Assembly: GCA_024742475.1 (NCBI GenBank)
Contig: JANSYI010000019.1
Coordinates: forward strand, 1-64,000
DNA length: 64,000 nucleotides
Source of the DNA: a bacterium
GTDB taxonomy: Bacteria; Myxococcota_A; Polyangia; Nannocystales; Nannocystaceae
Direction: 5' to 3'
Shown: piece after piece, positions 30,726-40,700 of the stretch
Numbering within the stretch: the first letter of the stretch is position 1
How the letters are laid out: each line of letters starts with the position of its first letter
The notes under the pieces: model-generated
Databases searched by the model: none
The model's input: the letters and a program-made list of their open reading frames with translations, nothing else
Told to the model about the DNA's origin: nothing
Made by a program: the position numbers and the translations under genes

Positions 30726-31322
30726 ATGGGAAAATCGCTGCGGCAGTTTCAGTGTAGAGACGACGTGTGGGCCCGCGTCGAGGCGCTCGCCCAACGGCGC
30801 GGCATGTCGACGGACGACGTGGTGCAAGCCGCCCTCGTGCAGCTGTTCAGCCGAAAGAAGACCACCGAGGCGCCCGCGAGCAACGCCAAGAGCAATGGCG
30901 TCGCTCGCCCCAAGCCGCCTCAGCCGCGGCCTTCAGGCGGCGCCGGAGCTGGTGCCGCCCGGCCCCGGCCGGGCGGGCTGCCCCCACCGGGCGGCCGCGC
31001 CGCGCCACGACGCCCACCCCCGACCAGCGGCACGCGGCCCCTGTACCTCTACTACGACGGGCAGGTCTACGAGGTGGACCAGGATCAGTTCGTGATCGGG
31101 CGGGGCTCGAAGTACTCGGATCTGCCGATCAAGGACGCCAACATCTCGCGCCGCCACTGCGCGGTCGTTCGGCGCAACGGCCAGTACTACATCAAGGACC
31201 TCGAGAGCACGAACGGCGTCGAGTTCAACGGTCAGCGCGTGGACAACCACCTCATCCAAGAGGGCACGTCCTACCGCCTGTGTGACCACGAGATCCGCTT
31301 CTCGTTCATCCCGCCGTCCTAG
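30726..31322 (+). CDS. Ribbon-helix-helix / FHA fusion protein
   Basis: A 198-residue protein. Residues 1-45 look like a ribbon-helix-helix DNA-binding domain: a strand QFQCRDDVWARVEALAQRRG, then MSTDDVVQAALVQLF. A Pro/Gly/Ala-rich linker (about 50-100) leads to an FHA domain (about 105-195) with VIGRGSKYSDL, ISRRHCAV and LESTNGVEFNG, so the phosphothreonine-binding residues Arg, Ser and Asn are present. It could couple Ser/Thr kinase output directly to DNA binding (inference). ATG 30726 is chosen; GTG 30666 would add 20 non-homologous-looking residues. recG starts 73 bp downstream. Confidence 0.8.
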   Translation: MGKSLRQFQCRDDVWARVEALAQRRGMSTDDVVQAALVQLFSRKKTTEAPASNAKSNGVARPKPPQPRPSGGAGAGAARPRPGGLPPPGGRAAPRRPPPTSGTRPLYLYYDGQVYEVDQDQFVIGRGSKYSDLPIKDANISRRHCAVVRRNGQYYIKDLESTNGVEFNGQRVDNHLIQEGTSYRLCDHEIRFSFIPPS

Positions 31323-31395
31323 CCCGACCCCGACCCTCGGCACGCGCTCGTCGGGGGCGTTGCCAATCCAACGGCCGTGGGCCACCCTGCGAGCG

Positions 31396-33891
31396 ATGAG
31401 CGAGGACCCGCGCGCGGTTGCTTGGGCTGCGCTGCACGCGACGTTGCGGGCGGCGATGGTCGACGGGTTTGCGCGGGTGGGCGAAGAGGGCCTCGGTGCT
31501 CGGCTCCTGTCTCAAACGGACACGTGGTTCGAGACGTTGCCCGAGGTCGGGACGGAACTCTCGCGCTGGCGGGCTCGCCTCGATGGATTCGACCGACTGG
31601 GTCGCCAAGACCGATCGGTCCTGGTCGCCCGCGGGATGCGACTGGGCGCCGCCGCGCGACCGGCGGCCGAGCCCGAACGCAAGCCGCGGCGGAGAAAGAC
31701 GTCCGAACCCGAGGCCAAGGTCTCGCGGACCCGGGGGCGCAAGAAGACGGTGGCCGCCGCTCCGGCCGACGACGCTCCCGCGTGTCCTGAGCCGGCTCTT
31801 CCGGAGGTCGAGAGCCTCGAGGGGGTCGGGCCGGCGACGGCCAAGAAGCTTCGGGCACGAGGCCTGGCGACCCTGGTCGACCTCGCCTACGTGCTGCCCT
31901 CAGCGTATGAGGACCGGCGTCACCGCAAGCCCGTGGAGGCGATCGAGGATGGCGAGGTCGCCGTCATCGAGGGCGAGGTCGGGGGCATTCGCCAAGGGTT
32001 CGCCCGCGGGCGGTTCCTCGCGACGGTGGAGATCCGGGTCACGGATGACGACGGGGCCGAGCACGTGGTGCTCGCCCGCTGGTTTCACCGCGTCGGTGGT
32101 CTGGACCGCTGGGCGAAGGGAGGGCGCGTGCTCGCGGTGGGTCCGGCGCGTTGGTACAAGGGCCAGCTCTCGCTCGCGCACCCCGAGCTGCGCGATCCCG
32201 ACGATCCGGGCCCGGCGATCGGCGTCCGGTATCCGAGCGTCGAGGGGGTCGCGCCGCGCACCCTCAGCCGCGTGATTCGAGCGGCCATCGACGCGCTCAC
32301 CGAGTCCTCCGCGTTCGTCGATGCCCTCCCAGCGGACGTCGCCGCGCAGGCGGGCGTGCCCGGACAGCTCGAGGCTCTGCGCGCGCTGCATCGACCCGAC
32401 GACGACGCCGACGAGTCGACGATCGAGGCGCTGGCGCGCGGGGCCTCCGACGCGCATCGGCGGCTGGCGTTCGACGAGTTCTTCTTCTTTCAGCTCGCGC
32501 TGCTGCGAGAGCGTGCAACCCATCGGGCGCACGCGGCTGCGGTCGTCCTCCCCGAGGGCGCGCTCGACCGCGAGCAGGTCCGCGCGGCGCTCCCCTTCGA
32601 GCCCACGGGGGCCCAGTGGAGGGTGCTCGACGAGCTCGCCGCCGACATGCGGGGCGGCCAACCGATGATGCGGCTGCTGCAAGGCGACGTCGGCTCGGGC
32701 AAGACCGCGGTCGCGTTTGCGCTGGCCACCGCCGTGTGTGGGCAGGGTGCGCAGACGGCCTTGATGGCGCCCACCGAGGTGCTCGCCGATCAGCACCTGC
32801 GCACGCTGCAGCCGTGGTGCGATGCCGCGGGCGTGCGCGTCGACAAGCTGACCGGTTCCACCACCAAGGCCGAGCGCAACAGCAAGCTGGCGCTACTGGC
32901 CGACGGCAAGATCGACCTGCTGATCGGGACGCACGCGCTGCTGACCGACACCGTCCTCTTCGCGGACCTCGGCCTGGTGATCGTCGACGAGCAGCACCGC
33001 TTCGGCGTGGAGCAGCGAGCGGTGCTGCGTCGCAAGGGCCAGCAGCCGCACCTGCTGGTCATGACGGCGACGCCGATCCCCCGCACGATGGCGCTGTGCG
33101 CCTATGGGCAGCTCGACGTCTCGGTGATCGACGAGATGCCGCCGGGCCGCGAGCCGCCCCTGACCAAGCTCTATACGGGCAAGCGCGGGCTGGGGGCGCT
33201 GCGGCGCGGTGTCGCCAAGGCCGTGGGGCAAGACCGGCAGGTGTTCGTCGTGTGTCCGCTGGTCGAAGCGAGCGAGGCGCTCGAGGTCACCGACGTCGAG
33301 GCGACCGCGGCTGCGCTGCGCGAGCAGATCCCCGACGCCGAGGTCGTTGTCGTGCACGGACGCATGACCTCCAAGGACAAGGACGAGGTCATGGGTCGGT
33401 TCCGCGACGGCCACGCGCGCGTGCTGGTCGCGACGACCGTGATCGAGGTCGGTGTCGACGTGCCGGGCGCCACGGTCATGGCGATCGAACACGCCGAGCG
33501 CTTCGGCCTCGCCCAGCTCCATCAGCTTCGAGGCCGAGTGGGGCGCGGGGGTGGGTCGTCGTTTTGCCTGCTGCACACCGCCTCGGGCCCGCGTTCGGAG
33601 TCCGCCCAGCGCTTGAGCGTCCTGACCGAGACCTCCGACGGCTTCGCCGTGGCCGAGCGAGATCTCGAGTTCCGCGGCCCCGGGGAGGTGTTTGGTACCC
33701 GGCAGGCGGGAGCGCCGCGGCTGCGCTTCGCAGGATTCGCGGGGGAGGGGACCCGGCTGTTGGTCGCGGCGCGGGAGGCCGCCGCGGGGCTGCTCGAGCG
33801 CGATCCTAGCCTCGCGGCCCACCCCGAGGTCGCCCACGAGCTGCGTCGGCGCGGCGGGGACGCGGTGGCCAGGGCCGCCGACGCGGGCTGA
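31396..33891 (+). CDS. recG: ATP-dependent DNA helicase RecG
   Basis: An 831-residue branch-migration helicase acting on stalled forks. A low-complexity N-terminal extension (1-135) precedes an HhH-like segment (VESLEGVGPATAKKLRARG) and the wedge OB domain. Helicase motifs: Walker A GDVGSGKT (near 431), DEQHRFG box, TATPIPRT, and the C-terminal GRVGRGGGSSFC. Length is longer than E. coli RecG (693) because of the N-terminus, as in some other bacteria. ATG 31396 is used; the open frame upstream is the tail of the FHA gene region. Confidence 0.97.
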   Translation: MSEDPRAVAWAALHATLRAAMVDGFARVGEEGLGARLLSQTDTWFETLPEVGTELSRWRARLDGFDRLGRQDRSVLVARGMRLGAAARPAAEPERKPRRRKTSEPEAKVSRTRGRKKTVAAAPADDAPACPEPALPEVESLEGVGPATAKKLRARGLATLVDLAYVLPSAYEDRRHRKPVEAIEDGEVAVIEGEVGGIRQGFARGRFLATVEIRVTDDDGAEHVVLARWFHRVGGLDRWAKGGRVLAVGPARWYKGQLSLAHPELRDPDDPGPAIGVRYPSVEGVAPRTLSRVIRAAIDALTESSAFVDALPADVAAQAGVPGQLEALRALHRPDDDADESTIEALARGASDAHRRLAFDEFFFFQLALLRERATHRAHAAAVVLPEGALDREQVRAALPFEPTGAQWRVLDELAADMRGGQPMMRLLQGDVGSGKTAVAFALATAVCGQGAQTALMAPTEVLADQHLRTLQPWCDAAGVRVDKLTGSTTKAERNSKLALLADGKIDLLIGTHALLTDTVLFADLGLVIVDEQHRFGVEQRAVLRRKGQQPHLLVMTATPIPRTMALCAYGQLDVSVIDEMPPGREPPLTKLYTGKRGLGALRRGVAKAVGQDRQVFVVCPLVEASEALEVTDVEATAAALREQIPDAEVVVVHGRMTSKDKDEVMGRFRDGHARVLVATTVIEVGVDVPGATVMAIEHAERFGLAQLHQLRGRVGRGGGSSFCLLHTASGPRSESAQRLSVLTETSDGFAVAERDLEFRGPGEVFGTRQAGAPRLRFAGFAGEGTRLLVAAREAAAGLLERDPSLAAHPEVAHELRRRGGDAVARAADAG

Positions 33892-33909
33892 GCCGCCGCC
33901 TCGGGCTGC

Positions 33910-33915
33910 TACACT
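33910..33915 (+). promoter_or_regulatory. -10 hexamer TACACT before the ferredoxin-like gene
   Basis: TACACT lies 10 bp before ATG 33926, in the 34-bp gap after recG. Confidence 0.4.
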
Positions 33916-33925
33916 GGATCCGACG

Positions 33926-34177
33926 ATGGACCGCGTCCTGTGCCAGTGCATGAACGTGACCGAGCGCGAGATCAAGCGCGTGATCCGGGCGGGCGCGGAC
34001 AGTGTCGATGCGGTCGGGGAGCGCTGCGAGGCGGGCACGGGCTGCGGGAGCTGCCGTGGCGGCATCGACATCCTGATCGAAGAGGTCAAGCGTGCCCAGG
34101 GCCGTCGACGGCTCCCCGCAGCGCTGTTGAGCCAGCTGGGCCAGCTCGGGCTCTTCGGCGGCGGGCACGACAGCTGA
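33926..34177 (+). CDS. BFD-type [2Fe-2S] protein (bacterioferritin-associated ferredoxin-like)
   Basis: An 83-residue protein. The BFD/Fer2_BFD domain fills 1-55 with cluster ligands Cys6 and Cys8 (LCQCMNVTE) and the second pair in GTGCGSC. The helical middle EIKRVIRAGADSVDAVGERCEAG is typical. Residues 60-83 are a Leu/Gly tail not part of the domain. In E. coli Bfd removes iron from bacterioferritin; the same domain also occurs in other redox enzymes. No bacterioferritin gene is nearby, so the partner is unknown. ATG 33926 is the first start before the domain. Confidence 0.88.
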   Translation: MDRVLCQCMNVTEREIKRVIRAGADSVDAVGERCEAGTGCGSCRGGIDILIEEVKRAQGRRRLPAALLSQLGQLGLFGGGHDS

Positions 34178-34229
34178 TCGGGCAAAAAACCTTGCAACGC
34201 CAGCGCTCGGCGGCCGACCGTGTCCGCGG

Positions 34230-34235
34230 TAGGCT
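34230..34235 (+). promoter_or_regulatory. -10-like hexamer TAGGCT before aspartokinase
   Basis: TAGGCT lies 13 bp before ATG 34249; the predicted leader would be about 5-7 nt. Confidence 0.35.
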
Positions 34236-34248
34236 CCGGCGCGCACCG

Positions 34249-35556
34249 ATGCTCGTCCTTCAGAAATACGGCGGCTCCTCCGTGGCTGACCTCGACCGCA
34301 TTCGTGCCTGCGCCGATCGCTGCGTCGCCACGGCCGAGGCGGGCAACGACCTGGTCGTGGTGGTCTCGGCGATGAAGGGCGAGACCAACCGCCTCATCGG
34401 CATGGCGAACGCGCTCGTGGAGCACGCCCCCGCCGACGCAGACCGGGGGCCCTACGTCACCGCCGCCAAGCGCTCGGTCGACCACGACCGCGAGCTCGAC
34501 CAGCTGGTGGCCACCGGCGAGAAGGTCTCGGCGGCGCTGCTCGCCATGGCGATCGGCGACCGCGGTGGACGGGCGGTGTCGCTGGCCGGCCACCAGCTGG
34601 GCATGACCACCGACCGCACGTTCACGCGCGCGAAGATCACCGACATCTCCGAGCAGCGGATCCGGTCCGAGCTCGAGGAGGGTCGCGTCGTCGTGTGCGC
34701 GGGCTTTCAGGGCACGGACGCGCGCGGAGACATCACCACGCTCGGCCGCGGCGGCTCCGACACCTCGGCGGTTGCCCTGGCCGCTGCGCTCGGTGCCGAC
34801 GTGTGCGAGATTCTCACCGACGTCGACGGGGTCTACACCACCGACCCGCGCATCGTGCCCCGGGCGCGCAAGGTCCTCGCGATGAGCTACGACGAGATGC
34901 TCGAGCTGGCCTCGCTCGGGGCGAAGGTCCTGCAGATCCGCTCGGTCGCGTTCGCCAAGAAGTACGGCGTGCGCGTGCACGTCCGCTCGAGCCTGCACGA
35001 GGGGCCGGGCACGATGATCGTCCCTGCCGACGAGGTCGCCCGCCTGCGGGGACAGAACGGAAAGCAGCCCATGGAAGCCATCGAAGTCAGCGGGGTCGCG
35101 CTCCAGCGCGACGAAGCCAAGGTCACGCTCGTCGACGTCCCCGACGTGCCCGGGGTGATCGCCGAGGTGTTCGGCGCGCTCGGATCGGCGGGGGTCTCGG
35201 TCGACATGATCCTGCAGAACGCGAGCCGGAATGACCGCACCGACATCACCTTCACCGTGGCCGAGGCCGACCTCGAGTCTGCGACCACGGTCCTGACCGG
35301 GCTGCGTCCGGGCGGGGAAGAGCTCACGCTGGCCACGGATCGAGCGATCGCCAAGATCTCGGTCGTGGGGCTGGGCCTGCGCTCGCACGCAGAGGTCGCC
35401 GCGAAGGCCTTCGGGGTGCTGGCGGCCGACAACGTCAACGTGCAGATGGTCAGCAACTCGGAGCTCAAGATGTCGGTGGTCGTGCACGAGCGCTACGGCG
35501 AGCTCGCGCTGCGCAGCCTCCACACCGCGTTCGGGCTCGATGCCCCGAGCCGCTAG
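34249..35556 (+). CDS. lysC: Aspartate kinase
   Basis: A 435-residue enzyme that phosphorylates aspartate as the first step to Lys, Met and Thr. It begins VLQKYGGSSV, the amino-acid kinase phosphate-binding motif, and has VVVVSAMKGETN, GRGGSDTSAVALAA and DVDGVYTTDPRIV. Two C-terminal ACT domains (about 290-435) should bind the feedback inhibitor. It is a monofunctional enzyme of normal length. The last 17 bp overlap the HhH gene. The symbol is used in the general sense; regulation by a specific amino acid is not deduced. Confidence 0.95.
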   Translation: MLVLQKYGGSSVADLDRIRACADRCVATAEAGNDLVVVVSAMKGETNRLIGMANALVEHAPADADRGPYVTAAKRSVDHDRELDQLVATGEKVSAALLAMAIGDRGGRAVSLAGHQLGMTTDRTFTRAKITDISEQRIRSELEEGRVVVCAGFQGTDARGDITTLGRGGSDTSAVALAAALGADVCEILTDVDGVYTTDPRIVPRARKVLAMSYDEMLELASLGAKVLQIRSVAFAKKYGVRVHVRSSLHEGPGTMIVPADEVARLRGQNGKQPMEAIEVSGVALQRDEAKVTLVDVPDVPGVIAEVFGALGSAGVSVDMILQNASRNDRTDITFTVAEADLESATTVLTGLRPGGEELTLATDRAIAKISVVGLGLRSHAEVAAKAFGVLAADNVNVQMVSNSELKMSVVVHERYGELALRSLHTAFGLDAPSR

Positions 35557-36013
35557 CGGCGGCCGCGGCCCCTGGCTGCTCGCCGCCCTGGGGTGCCTCG
35601 TCACCCTCTGGGGCCTGCGCGGACCCCCGCGCCGCCCGGTCGACGCGCCCTCGTGTGAGCACGCGGTGTTCGTCGATGGGGCCTTGGTTTGCGGGCAGGC
35701 CCGCCGGGTCGTCGATGCGTGCGGCCAGGCGCACGTGCTTCGATCGGGCGACGTGATCGAGCGTGCCGCCTGCGAGTCGCCCAGGCGCATGAGCCCGGCA
35801 GATCTGGCAGGGCTCGCGGTGCGGCTGAATCCCAACCGCGACGACGCGGCGGCGCTGCAGAGCCTGCCGGGCGTTGGTCCCGTGCTTGCGGCGCGGATCG
35901 TCGAGGGGCGGCCCCATGCCGACGCGGCAGCCCTGCTGAAGGTCAAGGGCATCGGCCCGCGCACGCTCGCGCGGATCAGGCCTCGGTTGACGTTCGAGGA
36001 CCCTCCGCCATGA
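35540..36013 (+). CDS. ComEA-like helix-hairpin-helix protein, membrane anchored
   Basis: A 157-residue protein with an N-terminal hydrophobic anchor (about 11-26, WLLAALGCLVTLWGL), a small Cys-containing region (Cys39, 51, 61 and 78), and a C-terminal ComEA-type double HhH (LNPNRDDAAALQSLPGVGPVLAARI, then LLKVKGIGPRTLARI). ComEA binds incoming DNA in the periplasm during transformation; membrane HhH proteins of this size can also have other roles. The ATG at 35540 overlaps the aspartokinase end by 17 bp, suggesting translational coupling. Its 3-prime end overlaps the convergent aminopeptidase gene by 38 bp. Confidence 0.8.
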   Translation: MPRAASGGRGPWLLAALGCLVTLWGLRGPPRRPVDAPSCEHAVFVDGALVCGQARRVVDACGQAHVLRSGDVIERAACESPRRMSPADLAGLAVRLNPNRDDAAALQSLPGVGPVLAARIVEGRPHADAAALLKVKGIGPRTLARIRPRLTFEDPPP

Positions 36014-37352
36014 GGGCTTCGATCGCCTCGGGGGTCTTTGCGGAGGCCGCGGTGAGGACGTCGGGGTCGCCGTCGGTCACCAAGACGTCGTCTTCGATGC
36101 GCACGCCGGTCCCACGCAGCGCCTCGGGGGCTCGCTCGTCGTCCGCCGCGACGTAGAGCCCCGGCTCGACCGTGAGCACGTAGCCTGGCTGCAGGGGGCG
36201 GGGCGTTCCGCCGATCGAGTAGTAGCCCGCGTCATGCACGTCGGCGCCGAGCCAGTGGCTGGTGCGATGCATGTAGTAGCGCTTGTAGTCCTCCGACTCG
36301 AGCAGCGCGTCCAGTGGTCCCTCGCAGAGCCCGAGGTCGATGAGGCCCTGGCACAGGACGCGCAAACACGTCTGGTGGATCGTCTCGATCGTCTCGCCGA
36401 CGCGGGCCTTGTCGATGCCCGCGACGTTTGCGTCGAGACAGACCGCGTAGAGATCGCGCTGTGCGGCCGTGAAGGTGCCGCCAACCGGAAAGGTCCGGGT
36501 GAGGTCGCCGCTGTGAAGGTCGAACTCCGCGCCTGCGTCGATGAGCAGCAGCTCGCCGTCGCGCAGCTGCGCGTCGTTGTCGACGTAGTGGAGGATCGTG
36601 GCGTTGGCACCCCCGCCGACGATGCTGCCGTACCCCGGGCCCGCTGCACCCCGGCGGCGAAACTCGTACTCGAGCTGCGCCTCGACCTCGAACTCGTGCA
36701 TGCCCGGCCGTACGCTGCGCTGCACGACGTCGTGCGCGCTCACCGTGATGTCGATCGCGCGGCGCAGGGACGCCAGGGCTGCGGCGTCCTTGCGGATCCG
36801 ATCCTCCCCCACGGTCACGCGCGCGTCGATGAAGCCCTCGGGCGGTGTGGCGCCGGTCCGGTTGCGCCGCCACAGCGCCGTCCGAGCGCGCAATATTTGC
36901 CTCTGCACGCCGGGCTCGCCCAGCGGGATGTGGACTCGGCGCACCCCATCGAGCAGCGCGGGAAGCTTCTCGTCCAGCGCTCCACGGTCGAACGCTGCGT
37001 CGGCGCCGAAGCGCTCTCGCGCGAGGTCTGGTCCGACGCGGCGTCCGCTCCAGACCTCGAGGTCGGGGGCCTTCGGGCGGACGAACAGGGTGAACTCCGG
37101 TTCATGCCCGGGGCGCAGCACCATGAGCGCGCCCGGGTCGGCGAGGCCGGTGAGATAGTAGAAGTCCGAGTCGGGGCGGAAGCGAAACTCCGTGTCGGCG
37201 GAGCGCGTGCGCAGTCCACCCCCGGGGAGGACCAGCGCCTCGTCGGGTTCGAGTCGCGCCGCGACCCTGGCGCGCCGCTGGGCACAGGCGTCGGCGCTCG
37301 GCCGAGGGTGGGCGCCACAGGCTGCGCCCGAGCGGGCATTCGACACGCGCAT
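35976..37352 (-). CDS. pepP: M24B Xaa-Pro aminopeptidase
   Basis: A 458-residue metallopeptidase of the aminopeptidase P family that removes an N-terminal residue before proline. The N-terminal creatinase-like domain has FRFRPDSDFYYLTGL. The pita-bread catalytic domain has metal ligands in DAGAEFDLHSGDLTRTFP (two Asp), HRTSHWLGADVHD (His), VEPGLYV (Glu) and VRIEDDVLVT (Glu), all present. Length is normal for bacterial PepP. ATG 37352 has TAGTCT exactly 6 bp upstream. It overlaps the convergent ComEA-like gene by 38 bp. Confidence 0.95.
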   Translation of the reverse strand: MRVSNARSGAACGAHPRPSADACAQRRARVAARLEPDEALVLPGGGLRTRSADTEFRFRPDSDFYYLTGLADPGALMVLRPGHEPEFTLFVRPKAPDLEVWSGRRVGPDLARERFGADAAFDRGALDEKLPALLDGVRRVHIPLGEPGVQRQILRARTALWRRNRTGATPPEGFIDARVTVGEDRIRKDAAALASLRRAIDITVSAHDVVQRSVRPGMHEFEVEAQLEYEFRRRGAAGPGYGSIVGGGANATILHYVDNDAQLRDGELLLIDAGAEFDLHSGDLTRTFPVGGTFTAAQRDLYAVCLDANVAGIDKARVGETIETIHQTCLRVLCQGLIDLGLCEGPLDALLESEDYKRYYMHRTSHWLGADVHDAGYYSIGGTPRPLQPGYVLTVEPGLYVAADDERAPEALRGTGVRIEDDVLVTDGDPDVLTAASAKTPEAIEALMAEGPRTSTEA

Positions 37353-37358
37353 CGGCGA

Positions 37359-37364
37359 AGACTA
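37359..37364 (-). promoter_or_regulatory. -10 hexamer TAGTCT, 6 bp before pepP
   Basis: Minus-strand TAGTCT ends exactly 6 bp before ATG 37352. Confidence 0.5.
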
Positions 37365-37486
37365 GCAGGCCATGCTGCTCGCACCACGGCTGTTCGCAGC
37401 GCGTCGGCCCGCGGCGTTTCCACAACGGGACGCCATGGCCCACACTCGTGCTTCGGGCCGCGGGGCGGGGCGACGATGCACCGCGC

Positions 37487-37603
37487 ATGACCCCCGAGTC
37501 GTCGGCATACATCCTCAGCGACGCGCCTCGCTTCGTCCTCCCCCTCGCGGGGCCGCTGGGCGCCGCGCTCCTCGGCGCGATCGCGGTGTTGTCGCTCGGC
37601 TGA
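37487..37603 (+). CDS. Possible 38-residue single-helix membrane peptide
   Basis: An ATG at 37487 opens a 38-codon frame ending TGA at 37601-37603. Residues 15-38 (RFVLPLAGPLGAALLGAIAV then LSLG) would make one transmembrane helix near the C-terminus. It is the only candidate gene in the 348-bp gap between pepP and the glutamate dehydrogenase gene. No good ribosome binding site is seen (only a G-rich run 12 or more bases upstream), and GC-rich DNA yields such frames by chance. The rest of the gap shows nothing I recognise. Confidence 0.3.
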   Translation: MTPESSAYILSDAPRFVLPLAGPLGAALLGAIAVLSLG

Positions 37604-37700
37604 GGGCGAGCCGTCGCGGGCGCGAAACGCTTTGCGCGCGGTCTGTCTCACGGGGCTTCCGTCTTGCGCAGGGCACTGGGCTAGGGGACGCTCCGGGTGC

Positions 37701-40700
37701 ATGTCTGCCCGCCAGCTGACGAGTCGGCTCATCTTGGAAGTTCAAAAAGCAGTGTCCTCGTTTGCGCCTCGGCGCGAGGACACCGACCGGGAGCAGCTCT
37801 CTGCGCTCGCCCGCGACGTGCTCGGTTCGGTCGACGTTCGCGACCTCAAGCGCGTCACGCCCGAGACGCTCGTCGGCGAGCTCGAGGATCTGCTCTCGCT
37901 CATGCGCGAGCGCAAGCGCGGAGAGATCAAGGTGAGCGCACACCGTGCTGGAGACGTGTTGGTCATCGAGACGTGTCTGGATGACCAGCCGTTCCTGGTC
38001 TCGACGCTTCGCGCCGCGCTGGCCAACGAGCAGTACGAGATCAAGAGCTTCTTCAACGCGATCGTCCGCGTGCGCCGCAACCCCGCCGGGCGTTCGCTGG
38101 CGATCGGCTCGGGCAACGCCGAGTCGCTGATGCGCGTCGAGGTCAGCACCCGCACGAGCGAGGACGAGGGGGTCCCCGAGGGGGTGATCGAGCGCATCGA
38201 GAAGCGCTTGAAGCTGGCCCAGGCGATGGTCTTGGACTTCAGCTCGATGGTGAAGCGCATCGACGAGGTCGCCGACAGCTACTTCGCCGCGGCGTCGATG
38301 GAGCGCGGCGAGGTCGCGACGGGCCTGCGCGAGGCCGAGGAGCTGCTGCGGTGGCTGTGCGACGAGAGCTTCGTGCTGCTTGCGGTCGAGGAGTACGACG
38401 CCAGCGGGGCCCTGCAGACCGCGTGGGGCACCAGCCGCATCCACCAGCCCGAGCGGGACGACGCGCTCGTCGCAGCCGCCGCCAAGGGCGAGGGACGTCA
38501 GGTCCGCTACCAGCGCTCGGGCGTCGAGTCGCCGGTTCACCGCGCCGGCAAGCTCGGGCACTTCCTCGTCACCGTGTTCTCCGACGACGGCAAACCCAGC
38601 GGCTGTCTGATCATCGACGGGCTGTTCACCTACAAGGCGCTGCACACCCCGCCCGAGCAGATCCCCGTCATCCGCCGGACGCTCGAAGACCTGCTCACCG
38701 ACGGCAAGGTCTCGACCCACAGCAACCGCGGCAAGAACATCACCAACGCGTTCAACTCGCTGCCGCTCGAGTACCTGCTCATCCAGGACCGCGAGAGCAT
38801 CTGGGAACTCACCGACCAGATCCTTCGGGCCGAGGCCGAGGGGGGCTCGGATGTCCACATTCGCATTGGCGAGCAGGCTCGTTTCGCGTTCGTCGTCGTC
38901 GCGCTGCCGCGGTGGCAGTTCAGCGAAGAGCTCCGCCAGGAGGTCCAGTCGATCCTGCTCGAGGACCTCATGGGCACCTACGCCGACTACGGCGTGTACA
39001 TCGACCGGTACGACAACGCCGTCATCCACTACTACGTGACCGGCGTGGGTCCGCTGCGGGAGGTCGACACCGAGCAGCTGCGCACCAAGGTGCTCGCCCA
39101 CGCTCGCTCGTGGAGCGACCGACTCGGCGAGGCCGCAGCGGCGGTCGACGAGGGCCGCAAGGACGAGCTGGTCGAGATCTACACCGACGCGTTCAACGAC
39201 GAGCACAAGCGGCGCTGCAGCGTGCGACGCATCGAAGGCGACATCCGCTGTCTCGAGCGGTTGCGGACGCACGAACTCGACATCGACTGCGACCTCTACG
39301 CCTCGGAGTTCGGCGACAACCCCGGCAGCCTCAACCTGCGCATCTTCTCTCGCGAGGCGCTCAACCTCAGCCGCGAGCTGCCGGTGATCACGAACTTCGG
39401 GTTCGAGGTCGTCGACGAGTACAGCCGCGACATCTCGATCGCCCACCTTCCGACGATCGACATGGACAACTTTCGGTTCGACGTTCGGCCCGACCGCATC
39501 GGTCAGATCATGGGGCGGCGCAATGGCATCGTCTCGGCGCTGCGCGACGTGTTCGCCGGCAGGGTCGGGGATGACGACCTCAACCGTCTCATCGTCGTCA
39601 GCGAGCTCGGCGCGCGTGACGTGGAGATTCTGCGCGCCATCGTGGCCTACCTGCACCAGCTGCAGGTGCCGTTCGGCTCGGACGTGATCCGGCAGGTCCT
39701 GGTCGACCACGCACCGCTCGCGCAGGCGCTGGTGGGGTGGCTGTCCGCGCGCTTCGACCCTGGTCAGCAGTCCTCGGACCTGCGCGAGTCGAGCGAAGCC
39801 GCCCTGGCGGCCGAGCTGCGCCAGGTCACCGACTACACCGCCGACCGGGTGCTCGCGGCCGTGGCCGAGGTGGTTCGCGCGGTGCGGCGAACCAACGCCT
39901 ACGTCGCCGAGGAGGGCAAGGCGCTCGCGTTCAAGATCGCCACCGAGACGCTCTCGTTCGGTCGCGACCCCAAACCCTTCCGCGAGATCTGGGTCTACCA
40001 CCCCGACTTCGAGGGGGTGCACCTTCGCGGTGGCCGGGTGGCGCGCGGCGGCCTGCGTTTCAGCGACCGCCCCGACGACTTTCGCACCGAGATTCACGGC
40101 CTGATGGCCACGCAGATGGTCAAGAACGTGCTCATCGTGCCCATGGGGGCCAAAGGTGGGTTCGTGCTCCGCAACCCGCCAGCTGAGCGTGACGCACTCC
40201 GAGCCGCCGGCGACGCATTCTACAAGCGCTTCATCGGGGCCCTGCTCTCGATCACCGACAACGTGGTCGACGGGGTCGCCAAGCACCCCGAGGGCATCAT
40301 CCCCTTCGACGAGGGCGAAGATCCGTACCTCGTCGTCGCGGCCGACAAGGGCACCGCGCACCTCTCGGACACGGCCAACGCGATCAGTGCCGATCAGGGG
40401 TTTTGGCTCGATGACGCGTTCGCCTCGGGTGGATCGAACGGCTACGATCACAAGAAGACGGGCATCACGGCCCGCGGCGCGTGGGAGGTCTCCAAGCGCA
40501 GCTTTCGCGAGCTGGGCATCGACCCCGAGGCCGACGAGATCACCGCCATCGGGGTGGGCGACATGAGCGGCGATGTCTTTGGCAACGGCCTGCTTCGCAG
40601 CAAGACGATCAAGCTCATCGCCGCGTTCAACCACATGCACGTCTTCGTCGATCCCGACCCCGACCCTGCCAAGAGCTTCGAGGAGCGCAAGCGCCTCTTC

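Noticed and set aside
37515..40640. A 1041-codon antisense gene opposite the glutamate dehydrogenase gene
   Set aside because: Same shadow effect; the plus-strand product is a clear large NAD-GDH.
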